64,000 nt of DNA from Scolanthus callimorphus (Eukaryota; Cnidaria; Anthozoa; Actiniaria; Edwardsiidae). The notes under the pieces are model-generated. The model saw only the letters and a program-made list of their open reading frames with translations. It did no database searches and was not told where the DNA came from. Position numbers and translations under genes: made by a program. Below are positions 23,713-35,600 of the stretch, one piece after another (positions within the stretch are counted from its first letter, which is position 1; each line of letters starts with the position of its first letter). The stretch is from contig CM066913.1 in NCBI GenBank assembly GCA_033964015.1, forward strand, positions 11,526,953 to 11,590,952, given 5' to 3'.

Positions 23713-26700
23713 ATGAACTTGACTGCGCTTGTGGCCCACGTGACATTACTACTAGTCCTAGTCCACAATGCACAGGGGTGAGTAGTAGAATGGTTTGCAC
23801 CCAGTCGTTGTGTTTATTTCTCTTTCCGTTTAGTTACGGTCCTTTTGTTGCTAATTTTCCCATACATTTAGACATTTTGTCATGTTTCCTGTATTTTAGT
23901 GCTTCAATTGAGAGGGCGGCCCGGACCCCCTGCCCTCTGGGTACACCCCTGCACAGCGCATTTGTATGCCACTCAAGAAAATGGATTTATGAACGAAAGG
24001 GGCTAGTTTTCAAAATGCCAACCTTGTCTAGCCAATAGATAATTGCTGCGCGTGTGTGGTGCTATGATTACAAACCTGTTCCGGTGATTCTATACTTTCC
24101 TAGACTACCTGAGAGTGAGCATTTGCAAAAGACATGACTGAGCACTCGTGATTTTTACTGGTGCTACAAGCAATATCATTATGAGATACCAAGACATTCC
24201 ATCAGCCACGAGCCTTTAAAAATTGCCGTTGTTGTTTGCAGTGTTTTCATGTTTTGTGTGTATTTGGTGTAGGGAAATCCCAGCTATGAAGAACGACGAG
24301 CTCAAACATGCGACTCGAGTGCTCAAAAGATTGCTGCGGAAATACGACAAATATACTCGGCCTTATGTCGGAAGTAAGTGTTTCTAGCTCTACGCTAGGG
24401 GCTGACCGCATGGTGGCGCACATCGCATGCTCATAAATAAAACACGTGCGACAGTGAGGAAATGTAGTCTAGCCCTGGAGACTCGATCACGTGCGAATGA
24501 TCGGGCCAATCAAGTAATGGGCGATTCAAGTAATGAGTGTGCGCGCTCTACATATGTCTGTAAATGCGGGACATTTGTCTGGTAGTTGTAGGACAGGGGT
24601 CTAGGTAATAATAAAAATAATAATTAATTGCACTTATAGTGCGCAGTTTTCAATGTAAATTTTCAACTACGCATAACACCACTTAAAACTACAATTTACA
24701 TTTTAATTTATGAAAGAAAGAAAAATAAGAAACGTTTGTGGTCCAATAGAACTAGAATGGTTTATTAAACTGGAATGGACCAATAGAGTTTCTTCATAAA
24801 GATCATCATCACAAAGTCACAAAGTGTTTCTTTTCTGTTAACTTCATATATTTGCATTGTCCATTTTCCACAGGGAGACCGCTTCAAGTCAACATTAGCA
24901 TGGCAGTCCAGGCTTTCAGCGAGATCAAAGAGTCAAATATGGCAAGTGAAAAACTTGTACATTCCTAAATAACTTCTCTCCTGTAATGCTTCCTAATTTT
25001 TATGCAGCGCGCTCATTTAAGCACGTTCTTTGGTAGATCTCGCGCGCTTCATAGTCGATTTAACCAAGATCTCGTTTCTGTGCGCACTTAACCGGTCCAT
25101 AACGTTGCCGGTCCATAACGTTTGCCGGTCCATAACGTTTGCCGGTCCATAACGTTTGCCGGTCCATAACGTTTGCCGGTCCATAACGTTTCCTTATTAT
25201 AGTGTCGCTTTATGCATCAGGATGGCGCGAAAACCCAATAAACATCACGCGCACCGTCATTGTAGCGTTCTCGCAGTAGTCCTGCAAAACGTAGGGCCTG
25301 GAAGATTTCCCTCTTGGTCTCATGATCACCAATCTTGTCCGCTTGTGCCTCCGCCAATCAAAAGGTGTTTTGTTCATTTCTAACTGTTCATGTACCCTTT
25401 GCTTCAGGAATTTGAGGTGTTCATGTACTTGAGGCAAGAGTGGAACGATCCTCGGTTAGCACACGGCTACCGCGCCCTGCTTTCTCTTGCTAAAGAACGA
25501 GTGAATGAGATCTGGTTACCGGACAGCTATTTTAACAACGCCAATGACTACGAGGTGTTTGTGGTGAACCAACTGGCGCTCATCAAAGCTAATGGCGATA
25601 TTTATTACAGTGGACGAGTTAAGATTAAAGGGGCATGTCAAATGCTGCTTGTCAACTTCCCTCTTGATGTCCAGAGATGTTCCTTGATTGTAGAAAGCTG
25701 TGAGTATGCTGAGTATTTCCAGAGTAAGGGCCAGTTTGAGGTGGAACCGGCCTGGCTGAAATATTTTGTTTTGAGGCCTCCAGGGAAAGAGAACAAACGG
25801 TCCAGCCCGGCTCATACTTATATAAACAGGCCCTTAGAGTAGGAAGCTTGTATTAGTGCTGTTCTCATCAGCGTCGAAAGAGTGTCTTTTTTAGTAACAT
25901 GTTTACTATTATTGTTTTCTGTGCATTTGTTTACTTGGGGCCGGTTCCTGAAAGGTTGGATAAAGTTATAAATGGATAAAAGTTACCTGTTGTATGGATT
26001 TGTTCAGGATTTATCCGTTGGATAAGCGTTTATCTACAGATAACTCAACTGACCTTCTAGGAACCGGCCCTTGGTCTACCAACTGCTGTGCAGTTCACTT
26101 GTATAGTTTGGAGGTGCCGTTTGCGTATAGCAGTTGGTCTACTGCAATTTTATGGGAATATGTATTTCTAGAAATAGACAGTTTTCTGAGGCTTTGAGGA
26201 AGTGTTTTTAAGTGTTTTTAATAGTTTTATTGTAAATAACTGTGTAATTCAGCCAATTTGGCTGCGAATCAGTTTCTTAATAAACTATCTATCTATCTAT
26301 CTATTTGGAAGGGACCTTATATGGGAAATTCTTATCTTCAGTAATGAACTCGTTTTTATGCACCAGAAAAGCAATATGTAGTGTTGCAGTAAATTGGCAT
26401 ATTTGCCAATATGAAAGATAATGGAATCAAATATTTGAGTGCCATAATAGATTAAGATTTTAACAAGTTATAGGACCTCGTTGAAGTTTGTATGGGCGCG
26501 TTTGTTGATTCCAAATATAAACAAGAAAAGGTTGAAAGCTGTCTAAAAAACAAAACTAAAGAAGGGAGCGCCACGAATTAGTAAAATTGTCTATAACATG
26601 AACTTGGCATGATTTAACAACCAATGCTTAAAGTGTATTCTGCGCAATCTCGCGGGGTATGTTTAATTATCTGCAAACATTGTCATTGGTTGGAGTGGGC

Positions 26701-28133
26701 TTGTGCGTCTAACTCGATCCTGTGCTGTTTTCATAACAGTTCTATTTTCCTGTGTCGTGAGATACTCGACCCCATGTGGTTATTTATGTAACAGCGTTAT
26801 TTTTCTATGTCGGTAGTTGCTTACACCGTAACCCAGATGGACTTCAAATGGAAAGAGGACAAGCCGGTCGTTATATTCAACAAGGACTTGGCCGAATTTG
26901 ACATCGCCAAAATGATTTGCAAGAGAAAAACGCCACTTACGTTGCAGGTAGTCTAGAAGTTTCTGATGGGGCTGATATTTAAGCAGAGCCTGAAATATGG
27001 GGAGAAATAAAGAATGCACAAGTGTACTTTTTGCACTTTTTTCCTCTCGCGCCTGAATCCAGCTACTCCCCCCTTGTGCCAACTTTGTCAAATATTGACA
27101 CGCCACGCGCTCCCCACGCGTTTTGAGGTTTTTGCTCACTTTATAAAAATCACGTCTAATATTATTTCCAGGGGTGTACAAGAATCTTATCGTGACCTTC
27201 ACCTTCAAGCGTCGTATGGGCTTCTACTTCATTCAGTTTTACATCCCATGCATTGTCATGGTGACGCTAAGCTGGATCTCCTTCTGGATGGATCGATATT
27301 ACATCGGAGAGCGAGTGTCTCTCGGAATCACCACGGTTCTCACGATTGTGTTCTTGCTGGGTTCGAGTAACTCGACGATGCCTCGAGTGAGTTACGCTAA
27401 GGCGATAGACTGGTACCTGATAGGGTCCTTCATGTTCGTCTTTAGTACGCTGGTCACTGATCTTCTGGTCTATCGGTTCAGCATCAAAGCGGATTCCCGT
27501 AAAGAAGGCGGTGGCGGAGGACCCCACGCCAAGGATGTAAGTGTGACCGTTATGAGTGGGAACGCCTTGAAAAACTAGATATTGCTCTCTCACGTGCTCG
27601 GAGCCAGTGTTGCTATAAGAGTACAGATACACGGTTGACAAAAATCCCTGTATGTTGTATAAAACAAATAGATCTCGTTTTTTGTGCGAGAGGGGAGAGT
27701 CTTGGCCATCCTTTGTTTTTGCTGGGGGCAGGCAAACAATTTTTTCCCCACATGTTTACACTTAAAATTGTACTTCGCTTAATGACCCTAATAGACAATG
27801 CTTTACTTATTCTCATTTTCTAAATTCCTCCAGAAAACTCACATTACGTTCACGTGTAGACATGGATTCAAGCCGACTTACGTGGCAGAGCCGAACGGCG
27901 AGGTACATGTGGTATCTTATGAACAAGAACAGAGGACGAGTATTCGAGAGACACTTGCAAGCTGCTGTCTTCCTGTAGCATGTCCCCAGGCCTTTAAACC
28001 CAACATTCCCGCAAAACGGAAAAACGCCGACTTCAGTATAGTCATGAACAAGTGTTGCAGGTTTATGTACCCAGCTGCCTTTGCGCTCTTCAACGTCGTG
28101 TACTGGTCTAATTTATTCCTGAGTGCGGAGTAG
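23713..28133 (+). CDS. Cys-loop ligand-gated ion channel subunit (7 exons)
   Basis: This is a pentameric channel subunit of the GABA-A/glycine-like family, acting in the plasma membrane. Exons are 23713-23777, 24273-24373, 24874-24941, 25408-25699, 26817-26947, 27172-27536 and 27834-28133. A signal peptide (MNLTALVAHVTLLLVLV) is followed by the ligand-binding domain with MYLRQEWNDPRL and WLPDSYFNNA. The Cys loop has exactly 13 residues between cysteines (MLLVNFPLDVQR within it). M1 starts RRMGFYFIQFYIPCIVMV, M2 is RVSLGITTVLTIVFLL, M3 contains VSYAKAIDWYLIG, and M4 lies in the last exon (FMYPAAFALFNVVYW). The M1-M2 linker reads GER, not the anion-type PAR. Intron 3 starts with GC rather than GT. 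One base is missing at the G run 27171-27174; with it the CDS is 441 codons. Confidence 0.93.
25092..25192. repeat. 17-bp tandem repeat, 6 copies
   Basis: GCCGGTCCATAACGTTT is repeated six times (first copy one base shorter) in intron 3 of the Cys-loop receptor. It is a simple minisatellite with almost no divergence, so it is probably young. Confidence 0.9.
25938..26070. mobile_element. GGGCCGGTTCC-ended MITE in receptor intron 4
   Basis: Ends GGGCCGGTTCCT and AGGAACCGGCCC are exact inverted repeats about 130 bases apart, with GGATAA/TTATCC motifs inside. TTG borders both sides. It is non-coding. Confidence 0.8.
26283..26304. repeat. TATC microsatellite
   Basis: About five TATC/CTAT tetranucleotide copies lie in receptor intron 4. 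Confidence 0.85.
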
Positions 28134-31100
28134 TGATATGAACGTGCCACGGGTTTCCTGTGTCCGTGATGTGGAAATATTTCCTAGTACAGGTTCATTT
28201 GTGAACTGACAGGTACTATGACGTACTGCCATCTGTTTGGTGAGACAAAGCTGCTTTTACTGGTGCATTCGTTTTCTTGGCTGAACACACAGCAAGTGTT
28301 GAGACGCTGGAAGAAGGAAGGAGAAATAACGGAGCTTCTCGACAGAGTTCGACAATATCGAAACCAATCCTAGAGGATGTTACCCGAATTGCTTAGCCCC
28401 ACCATACCCACGATGTAATGAATGCTTCGTGTGTATTGACTTGATAATAATTCCAATATACTGGTCCAAGTGGATTTTAGTGTATAACGCAGTTCCTTAG
28501 AGTAAGAAATATTGACGCACTTTTTACAACAGAATAGTCATGTGTGCATAACAGGTTTGTCCGCCGAGAACTAGCGAGATGGCCCGCACTACCAAAATTA
28601 AATGCCACGAAAAGACTATAAAGTGCATATATAAAAGACATGTCTATGATCTGTTGCAAATAGCCGACAACTAGCTCATATATTTGACACATTTAGAATG
28701 TTTCGCGCGAATTTAGAACATGTCACGCGAATGATAAGTCGAACGATGCGAATTGTAGATACTTCCAACAAACACTTCCAGTGACAACGATTGATGTCAT
28801 GTCATATACTCCTCTATTATGGGATATAGCACTAAGAGAGCAGGGAAGGCAGCTGTAGTCCAGGAAGCTGAGTTAAGGCATCTAGGGTTTCCACGTGTCA
28901 GCTCTATCCCACACAAAATGTTTTGAAAACCTCACAAGACCCTCGCCAGGAAATCCCCCAGTTCTCATTCCTTTTTAACATCGATAAATTCAATTTAAAT
29001 TTGTTAAAATAGTGGTGCAACTTCCCAGATATATTAAATCTCTTGAATCCTATTCATGGATTTAGCAAACATTTCTTGTGCTAGTCTACTCATAGTTTGG
29101 ATCGTCAGGGTAGGGGAGGAGGCCTTTGATGTCGTTCCTGTTTGTTTGATGTCAGATCTACAACTTCATCTATTCCTGGTGCCCCTTGTAGTATCAACTG
29201 GAAAAGGTTGGGTTTTATTGCCTAATATTGCCAGATTGTAAACTGTAAAGATCTTGTAAAGAAAATGGCTGCTAAGTATACCTTTGTACGAAGTAGTAAT
29301 TTGTACTGTACCTTTACTAATAAATCGCAAAACAGAAAAAGAGTTTAACAGAAAAAGAGTTTAAAGTTATAGAGTTATAAAACATTCTAAACGAGTTATA
29401 AAAAATTTCGGACAATGACAGATAAAATCGGTAATTGAGTAATAGTAGCATAAAAAGAAATAAAAAGTATATCAGATAATTTAATGGGTCGTCGGTTCTC
29501 GTGTTTCGTCAATGCCTTCCTTAGCTTGTCTTCCATCGCCACCCTTTCTTATCATGCGCGTCCTCCAAAACGCCTGCCTGTCTATAGTGTGTCTTGTAGC
29601 AACATCAAGCGTAAACGTCGAACTTCGTCTGTCGAACCTTTCCTTTTTCAAAGGGTGTCGCTCTCTTGTGGCACCGTGCATTTTTCTCTCCATCATTGTC
29701 TACGTGTCAGTCGCCATGAGCTGTTTTCACGCATGCGCCTCCGAGCATTCAACCCCCAATTATATTCGCTTTTGAAATTTAAAGCTTGAAAATTCGTTTT
29801 GCAGTGCCTCAGTAATTTAGGATCACGTATTTGCTGTCTTTCTGATCTGAGGACTGAGTAAATTCAGACTGATTTAGTCGTGATCGTCGGTTGTATAGTT
29901 TGTCGGGAGCGAAACGAGAGATGAAACGCATGATTGCCCGCCTTCCTGTGCGGTGTTCGCGGCATTTCGACACGTGCTCGGTATTGATCTGATTTCCGCT
30001 ATTACTCTGCCTAATGTTCAGCGCGTGACTGGACTTTGATATGTAAATGTACGACTCAATCTTTCACACTTTGGTCACGGGCGATAGGATTATTGTTCAT
30101 AATTCACTATTCAATTGCGCTGCCCAGACTTGCATATCCACGAATTGTTGTATGTTGTGCGCTATTGATTCTGGCTTTGCGCCAGGACAAACATCCTAAT
30201 TCGCCAACACGGTCAAAACAACGCCACTATTAGACTAATCACAAGCTGTTTTATGCTGAAAATGTATTTCAGCTGCTTGATACAATAGCTTCTCTGCATG
30301 TCTTTCGCATTTCCGCAGCAGAAAACTCGTGTTTTGCAAGAATTCGCGTCTTCGAGCAAACAAACAACTTCTACCACCGAACTAAACTCTTTTCTCATTG
30401 GATGTTTTTTCAATGACGTCATTTTTCGAACCGGCGGCACGCGCTGTTGTTGTTTTCGCGGCTGCAGTTGGCTGACCTTGGGTTACGGATTTGTGAAAAT
30501 TCTACCCTTTCCCTACTTCAGCTGAAACCTTAATCATGCTATAAAGGAAGTAGAATTTCTCCTTGTTATCTAGGTAAGCTAATTCGCGAATTTTTATCCC
30601 AGGTAAGTTAGAAAGGTACTCGTTTGAAATAGTACCCACTCGCTTGAAGCAATGTCTGAACATGTTAATTAGGGGCAAAGGCTGATTTCTTTGCTTTTCA
30701 AACATCCTCTCGTAGATTTAGGTTATTCTATGGATTTACTACTGTGTTCTAAAATTTATCGTGTGTTTAAGAGTTGCATTTCCAATCTTAATCCAGTCGG
30801 ATTGGGCGGTGATAAACTTACTTACTGATCAAACTGTTTACGATGTCTGTGAAGCGCGCGATTGTGAGGACCAAATATCAAAATACATATCACATTATAA
30901 GTTATCTTATTCCGATTATCTGTGAGGGTAGTTCCTCTTTAGAATAATACCAGCAGATTAACGAAGACACTTTATTTTGGGATCGAAATGGAAATTCCTA
31001 TTAATTTGAACGTAGGTATTTTAGGAAATAGAAAGGAAGTAAGCTTAAGTTAAGCTTTAGTGGTTGCTGAGCGAAAATAAAATTCTCGAACTTCCGAATG

Positions 31101-32628
31101 ACAAGCATGCGTAGAATGATTTCTAGGATTCCTTTTATCGGACTCATAGTTTTGCGTTATAGTTTAAGATTCGAGTTGGATGACCTTTAGTGTTCAACAT
31201 AGTTTGTCTTATCTTTTTTAAAGCAAACCTTATTAATCCAGTAAACGCGTCGAGTGTCCATTCGATAGGTTTTTAGAAGGTAAACCTTATTTTCAGCATT
31301 TAGTAATGTAAGAGTATCTCATATACACAAATATGGGTCATGCAACATCTCATTCAGTACTCCAAGATCATATCATAATGCAGTGCGATTTCTCAGAACA
31401 ACGCTTAGTATGAATTCACAAAAAACACCTTAAAAGCTGATGTTTTGCTTTTACCACCCACAATTCAAGTAAATAAATGAAATGTTTGTAAAAACATTTT
31501 CGATTTCATTTTTTCTCTCTCAAATTTTTCTACTTCATGAAGAAGACCAGACACAAGTTAGCTATTGGTGTTGTTTTGCCCATAGTCTTATTCATCACAG
31601 CACCAGTACCTTTTTATATTTAGTTGTCACATTGATCTTCTGGAAGTCCTACACCTACCCAAAATTGGTTTTGTTTAAAAAAAAGTTTGTATAATTGGCA
31701 TATGGTAGCATGGTAAGGTAGTATCTATTACATGCTCAATGTACATAGAATTCAGCATATGATATCCAATAGGCAAATGTGATTAAAAGTTTGAAGTTCT
31801 TGGGGGGGGGGGGGGGGGCAGCTGGTAAATTTCCTCTGTGGTGGGCCGGGTTACAAATTTTTTCTGGAATCATACAATATGACTGTGGTAACATGTACTA
31901 GTACTATAGATGAATCAAAGTACTTGTGCTCATATGCTCTGGAGTAGGTTCCCACAGTTGGTGGTTGTATTGTCAGTTAAGCACACCCTTATGTTACCTT
32001 GGTAACCAAATAGACCTGTGACTTAGCCCGTGAGGCTGTACTAATCCTAATAAGGTTGAACTAATTTAAAAAAAACCTAGAATGATTGATAAGTGAAATA
32101 GCACTTAATTCATTTACTTGTTTGTAACTTATGATTATGATTATGATGACTTTTGATTATGTTTTCAACGAAAATAACACATGGAGTGTATAGCTAGATT
32201 ACAACATGCTCCATTTTAGAATTTCACAAGAGCATCACATTAGCAGGCCAATATAGTTCTCATGATTATCTATTAACAGCTAGAGCATGTATATTCATAC
32301 TAAATTTTTTCCAGGCTTTTATACCCTGAATTTAGAAAGTTCTTGATGTAAAGAAAACTCTAGACAATAGCTGAGTATGGTATCAGCCATTTCATGAGGA
32401 ACATGAGCTTTCGTAACAGGTATCTGCAGCATTAACTTTGCATGCCTTATATGTTATAACACACTGTAGAATCATTACAAATATAAGACAGCAGAACAGG
32501 CACTGTTAACTCTTAATTCTATCTGACAGATTACTATTATTATATTTTTCGCCTTTTTTGTCTTACTTTTTGTTCTTCCATGTGCGGCAATGTCTAAACT
32601 GTTGTCTCTGTTTATTGTATTTTCTAGG
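28134..32628. other. Spacer and 5' region of the Ras-family gene
   Basis: No coding exon is supported. The frames at 29484-29789 and 29512-29775 overlap one another, lack known domains and look fortuitous. The Ras gene's first coding exon opens with an acceptor at 32627, so at least one non-coding 5' exon must lie in this stretch. A run of 17 G lies at 31802-31818. Confidence 0.5.
30390..30602 (+). promoter_or_regulatory. Candidate promoter and non-coding first exon of the Ras-family gene
   Basis: An inverted CCAAT box (ATTGG, about 30398) and a perfect cAMP-response palindrome TGACGTCA (30414-30421) precede a GC-richer stretch. A consensus donor CAG|GTAAGT follows at 30600-30608, and a second donor-like TAG|GTAAGC lies near 30572. 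The first coding exon of the Ras gene has a 3' splice site one base before its ATG, so a 5' non-coding exon is required. This is the best candidate I can see, but the link is inferred. Confidence 0.4.
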
Positions 32629-35600
32629 ATGTTTCGACTATGTGTGGTTGGAAGTGGTGGAGTTGGGAAAAGTTCACTCACAATTCGCTACTTGAAAAAT
32701 GAGTTTACAGAGGTAAGTTATGATTTGGATGAGAATTTGTTAGGCTAGCAGCAGGTAAGCTGTATTTTATAACTCTGTAATGCGATGTGCTTATAAATAC
32801 ACATGCCTGTCTCACACATAATGCTAAATATTTATTTCTCATCTTTTTTTGCCCCATAATTCAAATGTCTGTGGTCAAAGACTATTTCCCGAATATTTAT
32901 CTAGTTGTATTGACAATTTTTCATTTCCTGTTTGTTAGCATGGAACATTTCAAACCTCATGCTGAGATTTAGAGTTTTGTTTGTTTGTTCTCATTTATTG
33001 AATTCTTTTGTTTGCATCTGTATTTCATCAATGAAACTTCATATTATTTTCCTGAAAAGTTAGACTAATATTTCTCAATATTTGTCCATGGGGCAAGTAA
33101 TGGGAAACAGGCACCTGAACCCAACAAGGTATTGTCATGCACAGCAAGTTGAGCAGGCTTCAGGGTGAATCTTGGAAACAGGGTTTTATGAAATAATTGT
33201 CAGTTTATTCCACCAAGGAAAGCGTGTGGGATTGAATTGAAGTGGTGAAGTTGGGAAAAATGGAAAAACACACACAAAAAGAATACTATAGAATACTATA
33301 CTATAAAGAATACTATAGAATACTATACTATAAAGAATATTGTAGAAACAATAGGTTAAAATCTTCTGAGCAAGCTGCTTAGCTTCTGGAGTGCATTGCC
33401 TACTCGTTTTTCAGAATTGTGAGTTTACAGTTATTTTTTTGTAAAATGTGAGAAGTCATAAATGTTACAGTAGTCTATGATGTCAACATGATATTGGTGC
33501 GAAAACTGAGCATTCGCTTGCTTGGGATTTAATTGAATTTTCTCTAACATGATCTAGAATGACACATTTTGCTAAAATAGGCATGCTTACCTATTTTTCT
33601 GTTCTTGAAATATTGATGAAACTTCTGGATGACTTTTCTGAATCAATTTTTGATTTTGAAATCTGCTAATTTTTACTCCCTCACACTTCCCACCCACAGT
33701 TTTGAACAGCAATGCTGTTCAATGTTCAATGCTGAATTGTAATAATTCTCTTTTCTCTCTTTTTCAACAGTACTATGACCCCACATTAGGTAAGTTGCTT
33801 TTAAAATTGCTGTGAAAGAGTTGAAAGCAGTTAAGAATCTTCAACATTCAACATGATCTCTTAAATTGACAATCATAATCAATCTTGTGACATGACTATA
33901 ATATTACAATTGTATTTCTTGTATACATTTACATCTTTACATCTCTGTAAAGATACTACCTTAGTATATACTTTGTGTATAGTTAAATATTTTTCTGTTT
34001 ATTGATTTGTTGTTCTTTTTTTTCATCTTGTAAAACAGAGGAAATTTACAGAGCACAGGTATGGTGAATTCAATCATTACAATAGCTTTTTTTTTCAAAA
34101 TGATACACATTTTGTGATGAGAATTCACTATCAGAACCAGAAAGATTGCCCAATCAAAATCGCCAAAATAATGTCTGACCAATTTTCAGATGTGGCCGGC
34201 CAATTTTCCAGTATAGACAACCAAGAAAAATGTTTTAATGGACGTATGACTGTCCAATCAAATTAGATTTGTTTTTTTCTTTCCAGCCCTGGATGACAGT
34301 TGTGAGTAATTCACAATCACTTTACAATCACTCCTACAGGATTTAGTCAGAATTAGTGTAATCACTTTGCAATTGATTCCACTATGGTCATCAGCTCTAT
34401 TCAGTACTTGCTTTCATTCTACATTGTACATGTACGTTCTTGCAAAGGTTGCCAAAATTTGCCCAACTGTTTCAAGATTGCAAGTGATTTCTAAATTTTC
34501 ATTTCTCCTAGAACTTTATTGTGAATTTTCTCCCTTTTTTTTCTAATTGCAGATATATTATAGTGGTAAAAATTATGACATAGAAATAGTGGATACTGCA
34601 GGGCAGGAAGAGTTTAGCTCTTTCCGTGATTCCTCGCTAGCCACAGGTGACGCTTTTCTAGTCCTATTTGCTATCAACTCTATGTCAAGTTGGCATGAAC
34701 TGAAAGAGTTACGCAGCAAGATCATCCGAGAGCATGAAACTAACAATTGCACTATTCCAATGGTGGTAGTGGGCAACAAACTGGTACGTATATATTATCC
34801 TGTGATTTTACAATCAATATCATCATTATTTATTGTAAATTGACTTATTAGCTTCACCAATTGAGTACACACAGATACACAAGAAAGAATGTGAAATTAC
34901 TGTGCGACTACGTCAACCGGGCCATTTTGAAAGAAGTTAGCCATCATAAAGCGAGTACAGAACAAAGGATCTTGACTTTCTTGAGATCTCAGACATCGAA
35001 ATATTTGCTTTTGTCTGATAATTGTGAAAATAACAAGCAGAAATAACTTCAAAACACTTAATTACACATCACCAAATGTAATATATTGCAGGTATTAAAT
35101 TTCCATAAAATGGTTTCAATCTCTGAATGACAACTTTTTACGGGATGGCCCGGTTGACGTAGTCACACAGTAAACTGAAGGAAGGCACAGGGCCCCCAGA
35201 TTTTTTGGGTCTGTGGTCATAAACAGGGTATCGATTTTTCCAAATTTTGAGTTTCATGTCATGGCAAGGGCATTCAATTTCCCATATTTAGTGATTTTGC
35301 ATAGGTGAATTTAGGAGGGGGCCTGCCCCCCCCCTTTTTCGATAGATTTCCCCATACATTTACTGTATTTGCTAGAGCAAGGTTTCAACTTTGGCCTCCA
35401 TTTGTTTTTACTTTAGGCCCCCTTTTTGGAGATCCCGGATCCACCCCTGTTTTGTCATAAGAGGGTACGAAAATTAGCGTTTTTTTTGTCATAAACAGGG
35501 TACCCAACTTTGGATATTGGGGGAGGGTGCACTCTGGGACAGAGTGCTGGTACTTTTAACACTTTTAAGGGCTCTATGTCAAATTTTATTGGGGCAGAGG

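Noticed and set aside
25092..25192. Regular short repeats resembling a CRISPR-like array
   Set aside because: The repeats are directly adjacent with no spacers, and the window is eukaryotic; it is a minisatellite.
29484..29789. Two overlapping plus-strand frames
   Set aside because: Both are open over the same bases with no family resemblance, and a minus-strand frame is open there too, which suggests chance.
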